Below, in pieces: positions 63,180 through 64,000 of a stretch of DNA of 64,000 bases. The notes beneath the pieces are model-generated. The model saw nothing but the letters and a program-made list of their open reading frames with translations. It was not told the origin of the DNA and did not search any database. Position 1 is the first letter of the stretch. Every line of letters begins with the position of its first letter. This DNA is from Actinokineospora xionganensis (GTDB taxonomy: Bacteria > Actinomycetota > Actinomycetes > Mycobacteriales > Pseudonocardiaceae), in contig NZ_JABVED010000002.1 in the NCBI RefSeq assembly GCF_014323725.1, forward strand, positions 391,682 through 455,681. The letters are read 5' to 3'. The translations under genes and the position numbers were made by a program.

Positions 63180-64000
63180 CCAGGGCCGTCACCGTCCTCG
63201 CCACCGGACCGCAGGCTCTGATCCAGGACCTCGGCAGGCCCGGCAACGCGCACCTCGGCGTCGCGCCCTCCGGGGCGCTCGACGAGCCGTCGCTGCGCCT
63301 GGCCAACCGGCTCGCGGGCAACGCGGAGGACGCGGCCGGCATCGAGTCCGTGCTGGGCGGGCTGCGGCTGCGCGCGGAGGGGTCGTGCACGGTGGCGGTG
63401 ACCGGGCCGAGCGTGCCGGTCACGGTCGACGGCCGCGACGCGGGCTCACACGCCCCGGTCCACCTGCGGGCGGGCCAGGTCGTCGAGCTGGGTTCACCGC
63501 GGTCCGGACTGCGTTGCTACGTCGCCGTCTCCGGGGGGATCGAGGTGCCCCCGCAGTTGGGCTCACGGTCGACTGACGTGCTCTCGGGCATCGGCCCGGA
63601 CCCGCTGCGCGCAGGCGACGTGCTGCCGCTGGGAGCGCCGCTGGGCCCGCCGGTCGGCGAGGACGCCGTGCCGCCGCCCAGCCCCGCCGACCACCTGACG
63701 ATCCCGGTCCTGCTCGGCCCGCGCGACGACTGGTTCGCCGACCCGGCAGCCCAGTTCGCGAAGCTGACCTGGGCGGTCTCGCCGGAGAGCAACCGCGTCG
63801 GACTGCGGCTGCTGGGCGACCCGCTGACCCGGGCGCCGGAGTTCGCCGGGCGCGAGCTGACCAGCGAAGCAGTGGTGACCGGGGCGGTCCAGGTGCCTGC
63901 GAACGGCAAGCCGGTGATCTTCCTGGCCGACCACCCCACGACCGGCGGCTACCCGGTGGTCGGCGTGGTCGACCCGCGCAGGCTGCCCGACCTGGCGCAG
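63176..64000 (+). CDS. pxpC: 5-oxoprolinase subunit PxpC (allophanate hydrolase subunit 2 family), 3' end outside window
   Basis: The first 275 residues of a biotin-dependent carboxylase-like (KipA/PxpC) protein, start ATG 63176 overlapping the pxpB stop. Family motifs are TGPQALIQDLGRPGNAHLGV near the start, SGALDEPSLRLANRLAGN, YVAVSGGIEVPPQLGSRSTD and FLADHPTTGGYPVVGVV. It forms the ATP-dependent 5-oxoprolinase with PxpB and PxpA. pxpA would be expected nearby, beyond the window. Confidence 0.92.
   Translation, partial: MTRAVTVLATGPQALIQDLGRPGNAHLGVAPSGALDEPSLRLANRLAGNAEDAAGIESVLGGLRLRAEGSCTVAVTGPSVPVTVDGRDAGSHAPVHLRAGQVVELGSPRSGLRCYVAVSGGIEVPPQLGSRSTDVLSGIGPDPLRAGDVLPLGAPLGPPVGEDAVPPPSPADHLTIPVLLGPRDDWFADPAAQFAKLTWAVSPESNRVGLRLLGDPLTRAPEFAGRELTSEAVVTGAVQVPANGKPVIFLADHPTTGGYPVVGVVDPRRLPDLAQ

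Overview
The window is about 70% GC and reads as a chromosomal segment of a mycothiol-producing actinomycete, most likely a member of the Pseudonocardiaceae. The evidence is mshD (mycothiol synthase), an orphan glnR, an lmeA-type DUF2993 protein, a glnX-glnH-pknG operon, ESX-associated PPE/EspG genes, and many start codons lying 6-7 nt behind a TANNNT -10 box (leaderless mRNAs). No insertion sequence, phage gene, integrase or CRISPR array is visible.

Left part (1-20.5 kb). A left-edge operon on the minus strand encodes GlnX, the GlnH lipoprotein and the Gln/Pro/Gly-rich N-terminus of a protein that synteny identifies as PknG. It is followed by a small Cys-rich protein, a DUF5134 membrane protein, and a compact plus-strand operon in which two tiny envelope proteins precede an OmpR-type response regulator and a sensor kinase. 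A PadR regulator, a flavin monooxygenase and a mycothiol-dependent isomerase-like protein are divergent from a second FAD monooxygenase. Next come a secreted PGRP amidase with LGFP repeats and a three-gene membrane-stress-like module: YqiJ-type OB-fold membrane protein, flotillin, and a 1635-residue AAA+ ATPase.

Middle part (20.5-40 kb). This holds an unrecognised polytopic membrane protein, an Lrp/AsnC regulator divergent from a fused indolepyruvate:ferredoxin oxidoreductase with a perfect operator palindrome between them, a subtilase, and a WYL regulator divergent from a beta-sheet-rich unknown protein with another perfect operator. A lipoprotein, a decayed DUF3995 gene, tRNA-Lys(TTT), a LysR regulator divergent from a trypsin-like protease with a C-terminal carbohydrate-binding module, a VanZ-like protein, an XRE regulator, an Rsm22-type methyltransferase, a frameshifted secreted peptide gene, an APH-type kinase, a CYTH protein, an acidic DxDxDG-repeat protein and a polysaccharide deacetylase follow.

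Right part (40-64 kb). This closely follows the M. tuberculosis Rv0823c-Rv0813c order: dusB, LCP ligase, phoU, pst genes, mshD, glnR, lmeA, thioredoxin, cysA2, sseC, nitrobindin. Local insertions are a diguanylate cyclase and a four-gene ESX-substrate cluster placed between phoU and pstB. Two PHO boxes sit ahead of phoU and pstS. A 25-codon Cys-containing leader peptide precedes the DUF4395-cysA2-sseC sulfur operon and probably attenuates it. A 5' leader that can fold into a three-way junction masks the ribosome binding site of a secreted peptidoglycan-binding protein. The window ends inside pxpC (5-oxoprolinase subunit), after pxpB.
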